Positions 38,301-50,300 of a stretch of DNA of 64,000 nucleotides are shown one piece after another. The stretch is from Oasisia sp. SBJ-2009 (lineage: Eukaryota > Annelida > Polychaeta > Sabellida > Siboglinidae). How positions within the stretch are numbered: position 1 is the first letter of the stretch; each line of letters starts with the position of its first letter. Location: assembly GCA_964017155.1 (NCBI GenBank), contig OZ024856.1, positions 44,328,878 through 44,392,877 of the forward strand, read 5' to 3'. Under the pieces are notes generated by a model. The model was not told where the DNA came from. It saw nothing but the letters and a program-made list of their open reading frames with translations, and did not search any database. A program made the translations under genes and the position numbers.

Positions 38301-41300
38301 GTATTTCCCCCGCTATCTTTGAGATGCCTCTAGCACAGCGGACACTCTTTGTTGGAAAACTGCCAAATTATTAGCGATGAACGTTGCGACTTGTTGTCGT
38401 TCACCTTGGTTGTGGGCATCGTGTACGGCAAATGGTGGCGCCACCAAACGGAACCCGGATAAACATAACCTCCGCATCGCGCTCGAATAAATATTTATAT
38501 TAATAATATTATTATTAAACTAGTTTCATAAATACTAGTGCGTGCAATAAACACTCTATGCAAATACAGTAGGATGTGTCGTTTTGTACGCGTAACCGTA
38601 AATAAAGTAGGGAGAAAGATGGCATGGTACTGCCACCAAACGAGAGCGTCACGTACGAACCTTGGTTTGGGTAACGAGGCTAAGCGAAGTCTGACCTACG
38701 CTAAGATAGCACACAGAAAACAGTTATTATAGAGACTAATTCTACAATAAAGTTTTAGAAAACAATTCACATTTTATGTTATATTATTTTTTAAACAACC
38801 ACGCCTAAGTCAATTTAGGCTGCGAAGCGCTGTAGTGATAGCTCCCGTAAACAACGTCGTCATCAACAACGACGTTGCGCCTTCGCATTGACTTCGTCGA
38901 ATGGACTCGATGTCGAGTATCGAAATATCGAAGGTATCGAAGGTATCGAAGGTATCGAAGGTATCGAAGGTATCGAAGGTATCGTAGGTATCGAAGGTAT
39001 CGAAGGTATCGATGGTATCGAATAGTGGGCGTTCGATACCAAAAATATCGAAGTATCGCGATACCACTAAATATCGGTATCGAACTTTCGCAAGTATCGC
39101 GATACTTCGATATTTTTGGTATCGAACCAGCACTAGTTGCAAACAACCATTCCTGCAGCGGTAGATTTTGTAAAACAATCTTGGAAGAAAGAGGACTAGT
39201 GTTTTGGACAGCGTTCACACTGTCACCGGCGCACGTGAGCTCTCGGCCTCACACACAGACGCGATGTTTACGTAGACATAGCTAGACATAGGCTAGCTTG
39301 TCATTAGATGGGGCACGGGTTATATGCGTTCTAGTGCTAATTTATCATGGTGTCATGTATGCCTGATTCTGCAGTAATAGTTTTCAGGCACAACCAAAAC
39401 TAAGAAATGTTTTTCATGACAGACAGCTATAGCTTCAAGCCTCAAGCATGTCAAAACAGTCAGTCATGAATTCGACTTCGCCGACTTTGGCTTTGCTTTA
39501 GACTAGTCTCAATGCAGTTATGCAAAACCAACTATTAATTAATATATATTGCCAACGAGCAAATCAATTGTTAATATTAAATATGAAAACACGTTTTTGT
39601 TTTATATTATTTATCAAATTTAAACTGATTTCATTATTTAATATTTCGAAGACACACAACACTGACAGAAGACGTTGACTGTTGTCATTGAGGTTAATAT
39701 TAAATTTCTCATAATATGTACTAATTTTAATCCATGTAAAGTTTATAAATGAATGTGCTAAACTTGTATAGTGTGAACGTTGCCTCAGATTTTATATTAC
39801 CAGACTTACACCACAATTAAAACATTTAATTTAACATCGAGTTCTCTCTTTTTTTTGCAATCTTAATAATGTACATTAAAAATAAACGCATGCAACATAA
39901 GAGCTTCAGAAAGTCTTCATGATGTCACTCCTGTCGAAACTTGGTCTTATAAAGTGATGGGCACCTCGGTAGAAGCATATTTTGTTTACAATATTTGTGC
40001 CAGTAACTTTTTTGGGGGCAGTAACTTTTGAAATATACTGGCCCCCCGGGCCAGTGGATGCAAAAGCTTAATGTCAAGGCCAGTATTGTGTAGACTGGGA
40101 CAACGATGCCAGTTGTGACAAGTACTTGGATGGTGCAGATTGAGAGGTGTATTATCGTTACTACCTGGTATGTTTTTCATAAATAAATTTTGCGTATAAT
40201 TTGGTCATGTTGACTCCGTGTTGATGAATTTGATGGGACTAGTGGATTTGGCTGCGGACTAGTGAACTTTCCTGGCCACTAGTCCGGTGGACTAGTGGCC
40301 AAAAAAGTTAATTTCTGCCCCTGTGGATGGGTAGAAAAAAAACTAGAAATATGTGAGGACGGATACAAAATGGAACAAATAAGTCTTCCCAAACCATAGA
40401 TATTGTCAGTTTTGCCTTAAGAGTGAGTGTAAACAGTGTCAGTAACTTAGTAGTCCATTTCCGGTCATCAGACACATTTAAAAAAAAAATTAACTGGCTT
40501 AACTGTTGACATCCATGTTTTCACCAAAACATGTATGACTGGCAAAAATGTGGTCCCGCATAACGCCCTGAAACAAGGACATGCTGAAGGTTTTTTTAGT
40601 TCATACCCCAGTTTTTTAATATTCTGTTCTCCACCTGTCCCCTAAGTGTTAACCATTATAATTATGAAGTAGTTTAATGTAAGGCAGTCAGAAACATAAA
40701 TGGCAGACAATATCCACTGTGTTACTAATTCCGACAGACAACACATTTTAATAGGAGTGTGTTAATAAGTTTATATTTGTCGGCTACTTCCCAGAGAAAG
40801 TGAGATTGTGTTTGATTGAACAGGTCTGCCAGGGCATAAAGAGCTTTGAGCAGTCCCGAAGTGGGTGCACTAGTGGGTGACGACCCCGGGTATATAAGAA
40901 CTTACCTTTACTTTTTAACTTTGTAATGTGTTGTTAAGATGATGATAAGCATGGTGAAGGCTTACTGCCTATCCGGTTTAGTTACTTTGTCTGTCTAATT
41001 GTGATTTGTTCCTTTTCAGATAAATGTCAGATCAACGAAGTGACGAAAATCGAAGGCGAGGCTAGTGCCAGTAATCGTAAAGCCAAACTAATATTCTTCT
41101 ACGAGTGGGTGATTGCAGCAAAATGGAAAGGTAAAGTTTAACTTCGTGATGGCCCATTTAGCGGGGGTCTATTTTTATGTTTCTGTTAATGTTTGTGTTT
41201 CATGGTTACAACTGTAATTATACAACCGTGATGCTAATGTGTAGGTTCTGTGTTGTTTAAGACTTAGCAAATGCAGCTGTATTTTGAAATAAGAATTTCA

Positions 41301-44300
41301 TGTACTTGCTTTAATGGTGCATTCTATTTGGACGCAGGCAACCTTGCTGGCAGTAGTGAGATGTATGATGGACAATTAGAAATACCGAACCTGAGCGAGG
41401 AAAATGACCCAGAAGACATTGATGTGAGTAGAACATTGTTTTCATTCCTCGTTTATCGAACTAGCTAATTTGTAAATATTTTGCTCCATCTTGGGCACAT
41501 CTAAGACCCATCACAAGAAAACAATACATTTTTTTAATGTCTCATTAGACTATATAGGTTTTACTGGTTTTAGCAGTACTTAGCGTAGATGTGTAGTCAC
41601 CATAGCTTTGGATTCTTGACTAAAAAACCTGGTTCGAATCCTGTGCTGCTGTGTCAAGCCATAGCCAAGTTGTTTCACTCTGCATTGCTCCAATTCACTC
41701 AATATATGGATGAGTACCTGCCTATAGACAATGGTGTATATTGCTGTATGAGTAGTCTTCAGGGATTAATTGCAGCAGGGCTGGATGCTGCTCAAAGACG
41801 TCAAGATGGTGCTACGTTGAACAGATCTGCCGGGGAGTGAGTGTAAAAGACTCCTGGTGATTGTAGTGCACCAATTAAAAACTCATCTTTAGTGTTTTCG
41901 TGTGTGGGTGGGTGGGTGGGTGGGAGTGTCACTGTTATCTTTAGTGTCTGTGTAGATGAATGTCACTCTTATCTTTAGTGTCTGTGAAGGTGAATGTGTT
42001 TGTGTCTCTGTGTAGGTGAATGTCACTGTTATCTTTAGTATTTGTGTGTCTGTGTAGGTGAATGTCACTGTTATCTTTAGTGTTTGTGTGTCTGTGTAGG
42101 TGAATGTCACTGTTATCTATAGTGTGTCTGTGTAGGTGAATGTCACTGTTATCTTTAGTGTATGTGTGTCTGTAGATGAATGCCACTCTTATCTTTAGTG
42201 TCTGTGTAGGTGAATGTCCCTGTTATCTTTAGTGTTTGTGTGTCTGTAGGTGAATGTCACTGTTATCTTTAGTGTATGTGTCTGTGTAGGTGAATGTCAC
42301 TCTTACCTTTAGTGTCTTTGTAGGTGAATGTCACTCTTATCTTTAGTGTTTGTGTGTCTGTAGGCGAATGTCACTTATCTTTAGTGTTTGTGTGTCTGTA
42401 GGTGAATGTCACTTATCTTTAGTGTTTGTGTCTGTAGGTGAATGTCGCTTATCTTCAGTGTTTGTATCTGTAGGTGAATGTCACTTATCTTTAGTGTTTG
42501 TGTCTGTAGGTGAATGTCACTTATCTTTAGTGTTTGTGTGTGTAGGTGAATGTCACTTATCTTTAGTGTTTATGTCTGTAGGTGAATGTCACTTATCTTC
42601 AGTGTTTGTGTCTGTAGGTGAATGTCACTTATCTTTAGTGTTTGTGTCTGTAGGTGAATGTCACTTATCTTCAGTGTTTGTGTCTGTAGGTGAATGTCAC
42701 TTATCTTCAGTGTTTGTGTCTGTAGGTGCATGTCACTTATCTTTAGTGTTTGTGTCTGTAGGTGAATGTCACTTATCTTTAGTGTTCGTGTCTGTAGGTA
42801 AATGTCACTTATCTTTAGTGTTCGTGTCTGTAGGTAAATGTCACTTATCTTCAGTGTTTGTGTCTGTAGGTGAATGTCACTTATCTTCAGTGTTTGTGTC
42901 TGTAGGTGAATGTCACTTATCTTCAGTGTTTGTGTCTGTAGGTGAATGTCACTTATCTTTAGTGTTCGTGTCTGTAGGTGAATGTCACTTATCTTTAGTG
43001 TTCGTGTCTGTAGGTGAATGTCAATTATCTTTAGTGTTTGTGTCTGTAGGTGAATGTCACTTATCTTTAGTGTTCGTGTCTGTAGGTGAATGTCAATTAT
43101 CTTTAGTGTTCGTGTCTGTAGGTGAATGTCAATTATCTTTAGTGTTTGTGTCTGTAGGTGAATGTCAATTATCTTTAGTGTTTGTGTCTGTAGGTGAATG
43201 TCAATTATCTTTAGTGTTCGTGTCTGTAGGTGAATGTCAATTATCTTTAGTGTTTGTGTCTGTAGGTGAATGTCAATTATCTTCAGTGTTCGTGTCTGTA
43301 GGTGAATGTCAATTATCTTCAGTGTTCGTGTCTGTAGGTGAATGTCAATTATCTTTAGTGTTTGTGTCTGTAGGTGAATGTCAATTATCTTTAGTGTTTG
43401 TGTCTGTAGGTGAATGTCAATTATCTTTAGTGTTTGTGTATGTAGGTGAATGTCAATTATCTTTAGTGTTTGTGTCTGTAGGTGAATGTCAATTATCTTT
43501 AGTGTTTGTGTCTGTAGGTGAATGTCAATTATCTTTAGTGTTCGTGTCTGTAGGTGAATGTCAATTATCTTTAGTGTTTGTGTCTGTAGGTGAATGTCAA
43601 TTATCTTCAGTGTTCGTGTCTGTAGGTGAATGTCAATTATCTTCAGTGTTCGTGTCTGTAGGTGAATGTCAATTATCTTTAGTGTTTGTGTCTGTAGGTG
43701 AATGTCAATTATCTTTAGTGTTTGTGTCTGTAGGTGAATGTCAATTATCTTTAGTGTTTGTGTATGTAGGTGAATGTCAATTATCTTTAGTGTTTGTGTC
43801 TGTAGGTGAATGTCAATTATCTTCAGTGTTTGTGTCTGTAGGTGAATGTCAATTATCTTCAGTGTTTGTGTCTGTAGGTGAATGTCAATTATCTTCAGTG
43901 TTTGTGTCTGTAGGTGAATGTCAATTATCTTCAGTGTTTGTGTCTGTAGGTGAATGTCACTTATCTTCAGTGTTTGTGTCTGTAGGTGAATGTCACTTAT
44001 CTTCAGTGTTTGTGTCTGTAGGTGAATGTCACTTATCTTCAGTGTTTGTGTCTGTAGGTGAATGTCACTTATCTTCAGTGTTTGTGTCTGTAGGTGAATG
44101 TCACTTATCTTTAGTGTTCGTGTCTGTAGGTGAATGTCACTTATCTTTAGTGTTCGTGTCTGTAGGTGAATGTCAATTATCTTTAGTGTTTGTGTCTGTA
44201 GGTGAATGTCACTTATCTTTAGTGTTCGTGTCTGTAGGTGAATGTCAATTATCTTTAGTGTTCGTGTCTGTAGGTGAATGTCAATTATCTTTAGTGTTTG

Positions 44301-47300
44301 TGTCTGTAGGTGAATGTCAATTATCTTTAGTGTTTGTGTCTGTAGGTGAATGTCAATTATCTTTAGTGTTCGTGTCTGTAGGTGAATGTCAATTATCTTT
44401 AGTGTTTGTGTCTGTAGGTGAATGTCAATTATCTTCAGTGTTCGTGTCTGTAGGTGAATGTCAATTATCTTCAGTGTTCGTGTCTGTAGGTGAATGTCAA
44501 TTATCTTTAGTGTTTGTGTCTGTAGGTGAATGTCAATTATCTTTAGTGTTTGTGTCTGTAGGTGAATGTCAATTATCTTTAGTGTTTGTGTATGTAGGTG
44601 AATGTCAATTATCTTTAGTGTTTGTGTCTGTAGGTGAATGTCAATTATCTTTAGTGTTTGTGTCTGTAGGTGAATGTCAATTATCTTTAGTGTTCGTGTC
44701 TGTAGGTGAATGTCAATTATCTTTAGTGTTTGTGTCTGTAGGTGAATGTCAATTATCTTCAGTGTTCGTGTCTGTAGGTGAATGTCAATTATCTTCAGTG
44801 TTCGTGTCTGTAGGTGAATGTCAATTATCTTTAGTGTTTGTGTCTGTAGGTGAATGTCAATTATCTTTAGTGTTTGTGTCTGTAGGTGAATGTCAATTAT
44901 CTTTAGTGTTTGTGTATGTAGGTGAATGTCAATTATCTTTAGTGTTTGTGTCTGTAGGTGAATGTCAATTATCTTCAGTGTTTGTGTCTGTAGGTGAATG
45001 TCAATTATCTTCAGTGTTTGTGTCTGTAGGTGAATGTCAATTATCTTCAGTGTTTGTGTCTGTAGGTGAATGTCAATTATCTTCAGTGTTTGTGTCTGTA
45101 GGTGAATGTCACTTATCTTCAGTGTTTGTGTCTGTAGGTGAATGTCACTTATCTTCAGTGTTTGTGTCTGTAGGTGAATGTCACTTATCTTCAGTGTTTG
45201 TGTCTGTAGGTGAATGTCACTTATCTTCAGTGTTTGTGTTTGTAGGTGAATGTCACTTATCTTCAGTGTTTGTGTCTGTAGGTGAATGTCACTTATCTTC
45301 AGTGTTTGTGTCTGTAGGTGCATGTCACTTATCTTTAGTGTTTGTGTCTGTAGGTGAATGTCACTTATCTTTAGTGTTCGTGTCTGTAGGTGAATGTCAC
45401 TTATCTTTAGTGTTCGTGTCTGTAGGTGAATGTCACTTATCTTCAGTGTTTGTGTCTGTAGGTGAATGTCACTTATCTTCAGTGTTTGTGTCTGTAGGTG
45501 AATGTCACTTATCTTCAGTGTTCGTGTCTGTAGGTGAATGTCACTTATCTTTAGAGTTCGTGTCTGTAGGTGAATGTCACTTATCTTTAGTGTTCGTGTC
45601 TGTAGGTGAATGTCACTTATCTTTAGTGTTTGTGTCTGTAGGTGAATGTCAATTATCTTTAGTGTTCGTGTCTGTAGGTGAATGTCAATTATCTTTAGTG
45701 TTCGTGTCTGTAGGTGAATGTCAATTATCTTTAGTGTTTGTGTCTGTAGGTGAATGTCAATTATCTTTAGTGTTTGTGTCTGTAGGTGAATGTCAATTAT
45801 CTTTAGTGTTTGTGTATGTAGGTGAATGTCAATTATCTTCAGTGTTTGTGTCTGTAGGTGAATGTCAATTATCTTCAGTGTTTGTGTCTGTAGGTGAATG
45901 TCAATTATCTTCAGTGTGTGTGTCTGTAGGTGAATGTCACTTATCTTCAGTGTTTGTGTCTGTAGGTGAATGTCAATTATCTTCAGTGTTTGTGTCTGTA
46001 GGTGAATGTCACTTATCTTCAGTGTTTGTGTCTGTAGGTGAATGTCACTTATCTTCAGTGTTTGTGTCTGTAGGTGAATGTCACTGTGACAACAGATGAC
46101 GATGAGGGTCACGCAATAAAGGACTTCCTCCGTTCAACCGGCACAAGGGTCATACGACAGCAGATACAGAAGTATATCGACGATCTCAAAAAAGGTGGGC
46201 CATCGTATTCACTCTACTAAACATAATATCCTGACTGACATATGCCCCCATCTCAGTAAAAAAAAGGGACAGGCAAGTTCTTATATAGCGCAGTATCCAG
46301 TCCTCAGGACCGCTCAAAGCGCTTTACACTTTACTTCCCTGACAGACCTGTTCACTCAGACACCATCTCGGCTTCTCTGGGAAGCATCCAGCCATGTGCT
46401 ACAATTAATGCGCGAAGGCTGCTCGTACACATATCCACCACTGTCTCAGCACTGGCCAACATTGATCTACAACAAGAACTTGTCATTATAGTCATCATTT
46501 GTTGTAATTAATTCCCTGCCAGCCAGTGACTAACAACATCAGAAAGTTGTACTTACATCTGCAGCATTTGCATTAAAAATCCACCATCCTGTAATCATGT
46601 AGCATTCTATGCAGGGTTCGCACAGGGCGTCGAATGTTCTTGAATTTGATTTTTTCATTCGAGTACCCTCGAATGTTCTTGAATTTGATTTCAGTAGATG
46701 GCGCCATCTGATATAGGCTAATGCTACACCGTTTTCTATTGGTTCGTTCAAGAGCGAATGACCAATTAGGGCCGTGTTTGCTTTTTATTAACTACACGAC
46801 GCCATTTGCATTTTACAAATAGATTCTAGATTTTTAATTCGCGCGTGTTGGAAGTTACTTGGAAGTTGGAACGTTTTAAATCATGCCTCGCCAACATGGA
46901 AATTGCAAGTTTCGGGATTTGTGGCTGGTTGATACCAAAGGTAAAGATTTGATAGTTAAAGATCGCGCTGATGACAAGGTTGCAGTATGCAATGTTTGCA
47001 AGAAACGAACAAGACGAACATCAACATGGGCACTTATGCAGAATTCGGACCCACCTCAGTTTTGCCATTATAACTGTATGTTTGCCAACATTTGATCTTG
47101 TTAATTCATTCATTTAACATCATCTTGCGCATATTTATGTTTTTAAACAGCGCGTCTTAGCAGACTTTTGCGGTCGAAAAGACAGCGCGGTCGGCATAAA
47201 CAAACTGTTTATCGCTCAGTCTATGACTATGTGCATGGCGTCGTGACGCATGCACCGCTGCACTTGCGACTGGCACAAATCGGAGCGCTATTTGGGTCTC

Positions 47301-50300
47301 AAAATGCAATATTTATGAAACATAAATATGCCTGGGAATCCTGATTGATCATGTTTAGGATGAGAGTTATCTAACATAGGCAAATAAACAGTTATAATGA
47401 CAAGTGGTGCAGAAGGAACTGAACACTGAAGGGAGTGTGAAGTGTCTGTTGGGACTTGGAAGTCACACAGTGCGACCAGTAATTATGTGGACAGCACCCG
47501 TTATTTTTCTGTTTTCTTTAAAAAAACTGCTGTTTGTACCTGACATGTTTGAATTTTTTATTGTATTGAGAATGTTCTTGAAAATGTTCTTGAAAAAGTC
47601 CTATTTTCCCCCGCAAATGTTCTTGAATGTTCTTGAATTTGATTACACACTTTCTGTATGAACCCTGATTCTATGTCAAATCAATCAAGAATTTATTAAT
47701 TTGACACGGAATACCCAAATGTGAATATGTCATTTCCACATGTATGTCACTCCAACGGAAGTAAACTGAAATATTGCACAATGCCATTGGCATCATGCTT
47801 GTACATAAGTGTGCAACATAAGTGTACGATGTAAATGTACGATGTAAGTTTATGACATAAATGTATGACATAAGTGTACGATATAAGTAGCAAAGTTGGT
47901 GTGTCTCCACCTGGTGAGTGACACTTAATTAAACCAGTAAAGGGTAAGTACACCAGTGCTACGATGAGGTGCCACTATTTAGTCGTTAAAGAAACGGATA
48001 TTCAAGAATTTTTCTTTTGCCATAACTCTTACACATACATACTGTGTGCTTAGTAGAAGAAATATAGTAATTTGGTCCAGCAAAAATCCCAGAAAACATT
48101 TGTTTGGTTAGTAAAGTATTAATTCTTACCTTCTCACCCAGTGTTGTGTTAACAATAATAATAACACTTTCTTTGACATCAATTTACCTCCTCATGTATC
48201 GTTTGCTACAGAATTCAGTCAAGGCATGATTCTACCAACGCAGAAATCAAACACTCACAATGTAGTTACACCACCAAAGAATATAGATGGCTTTAAGGTA
48301 AGGCAATAATGTTTTAACTGTTTCTAGTTTAAAAAAATGTATATTCCAATAGTTGTGCCCTTAGCATACATTACTGTTTTTATTACGTGCCTACCATCAT
48401 CTTTGGGTGGAATAACAATTAAAAAACAGTCATGCAGATAATGGGATATATTAACTATCAATTTTCAGTAAAATTGTATCATGTCTGATTTGGATTCCAA
48501 TGATACTGGATTATTGAGGTCAGGATTATTAATGCTGTTTATATCATTGATGATGTACGTTACAAAAATGTGCTTTTTTAATACAAAACTGACATTGCCC
48601 TGAAATAACGTGCATGTTTATTGCTGTGTTATAAGCAAAATGAGAATGGACTGGAGTACTAGATAGCAGTCAGTGTCTGTTCGAAATGTGTTCATTTGAC
48701 AGTTGTTTATCTTTTCAGACAACAGTTATTTCAAACCCAGCAGCAAACAACAGCGCACAAGTGGGACAGAAAATCAAGTGCAAGAAGTTATCAAAGACAG
48801 AAGTGTTCAAATGTCAGGGCGTTGACTTATATCGGGCCCTGACAAACAAAGACGTAAGTCTAGTGGTGTTCAAGCGTGTATTACGTCCATGTGACACTTT
48901 TGATATATCTTCATTTATGTACACTGTAGTATAAGTGGTGTATTTTTATGAGGTGTTTGCACTGGGGAAAATTGAGGGTAAGGTGGTATAGGCAAGTGGT
49001 GAAGGTGCAAAGCGGATCTAGGGGGGTCTGGGGGCATGCTCCCCCAGAAACCGAGAATTCTTAAGTATATTTTAACCTTTCCCTTTGAATATTACCTGTT
49101 GGATGGCACATAGGCCACATGTGATGGCACATGAGGCCACGTGTGATGGCACATGAGGCCGCCTGTGATGGCACATGAGGCCACGTGTGATGGCACATGA
49201 GGCCGCCTGTGATGGCACATAGGCCACGTGTGATGGCACATGAGGCCGCCTGTGATGGCACATGAGGCCACGTGTGATGGCACATAAGGCCACGTGTGAT
49301 GGCACATGAGGCCACGTGTGATGGCACATAAGGCCACGTGTGACAGCACAAGAGGCCACATGTGATGGCACATGAGGCTGCCTGTGATGGCACATGAGGC
49401 CACGTTTGATGACACATGAGGCCACGTGTGATGGCACATGAGGCCACATGTGATGGCACATGAGGCCACGTGTGATGGCACATGAGGCCACGTGTGATGG
49501 CACATGAGGCCACGTGTGATGGCACACGAGGCCACGTGTGACGGCACAAGAGGCCACGTGTGACGGCACATGAGGCCACGTGTGAAGGCACACGAGGCCA
49601 CGTGTGACGGCACACGAGGCCACGTGTGGCGGCACACGAGGCCACGTGTGACGGCACACGAGGCCACGTGTGACGGCACACGAGGCCACGTGTGACGGCA
49701 CATGAGGCCACGTGTGAAGGTCTCAACTGTCTTCTGTCTCCAGATGTTGCAAGCGTTCACAAGGAGTGCTGTGTCAGCGGACGCGCAGAAAGGAGGGAAG
49801 TTTCAGCTGTTTGACGGCAATATAACTGGCGAATATCTGCAGCTGGTACGTCTCGCGCTCTCCGTCTGTCCATTTTGCATTTTCCGTAGTCATTTTGTCT
49901 GCGTAGCAAAACACTATTTGAAATGTGCATAATAGTTAAATGCATGAACCTTTGGTAAGGTCTGTGTAGTGTGCTAAAGGCAGCGTACTGTCCGAGTAAT
50001 ATAGATTGCCATTGAAATATTACTAATCTCAGCAGATATAAACTGTATCATAAACCAGTTCACAAAGTAGTGTTAAAAACTTGAGGACTGTCATTTAGCA
50101 GTGTTACTGAATGTCTCAAATAATTTAATTGTTGGAATTTTTTAAATGGCATGAAAAAGCCCGGAATTCTAAGTTTTCGAAAATGTCAGACCATACACTG
50201 AAATACTTCTAACCTGTGAAAACCTTGAATAGTGACCCTCTCAGTTTCCACACAATGCCCCTATAGGGACAGATTTTTTAAATACAACACTAATGTAATG

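Larger units (their letters stand above)
36889..39135. mobile_element. Inner hAT element nested in the outer one
   Basis: Perfect 19-bp inverted repeats TAGTGCTGGTTCGATACCA at both ends, with an exact 8-bp target-site duplication GTTGCAAA at 36881-36888 and 39136-39143. The interior has multiple TTCGATACC sites near both ends, a 9-bp array (38930-39020), and a minus-strand frame (37996-38283) that may be a remnant of a transposase N-terminus but is not recognisable. Confidence 0.92.
36180..40323. mobile_element. Outer hAT-like transposon in AHSA intron 2
   Basis: Ends CAGGGTCGGAAATTAA and the complement of CAGGGGCAGAAATTAA; subterminal inverted repeats around GTCCGGTGGACTA at both sides. Flanks share TGGATG (6 bp), or TGTGGATG (8 bp) if two terminal bases are counted as duplication. 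About 1.9 kb when the inner element is removed. I found no intact transposase. Confidence 0.75.
46195..48211. other. AHSA intron 5
   Basis: 2.0 kb containing the dispersed repeat at 46272-46388 and the hAT element at 46612-47667. The stretch 47780-47890 has imperfect GTACGATGTAAGT/TGACATAAGTG repeats. No gene besides. Confidence 0.7.

Noticed and set aside
41926..46085. CRISPR-like regular repeat array
   Set aside because: Units are contiguous 36-mers without unique spacers, in an animal intron; a minisatellite.
42350..46112. Open frames of about 1200 codons on both strands (VFVSVGECHLSL and TLKIIDIHLQTQ repeats)
   Set aside because: They arise because the 36-bp unit is a multiple of three without a stop in those frames; they are not in the AHSA exon frame, and the array is intronic.
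49061..49760. Three overlapping minus-strand frames of about 210-220 codons (GLMCHHTWPHVPS repeats)
   Set aside because: Open in several frames at once because of the 22-bp unit; intron of a plus-strand gene.
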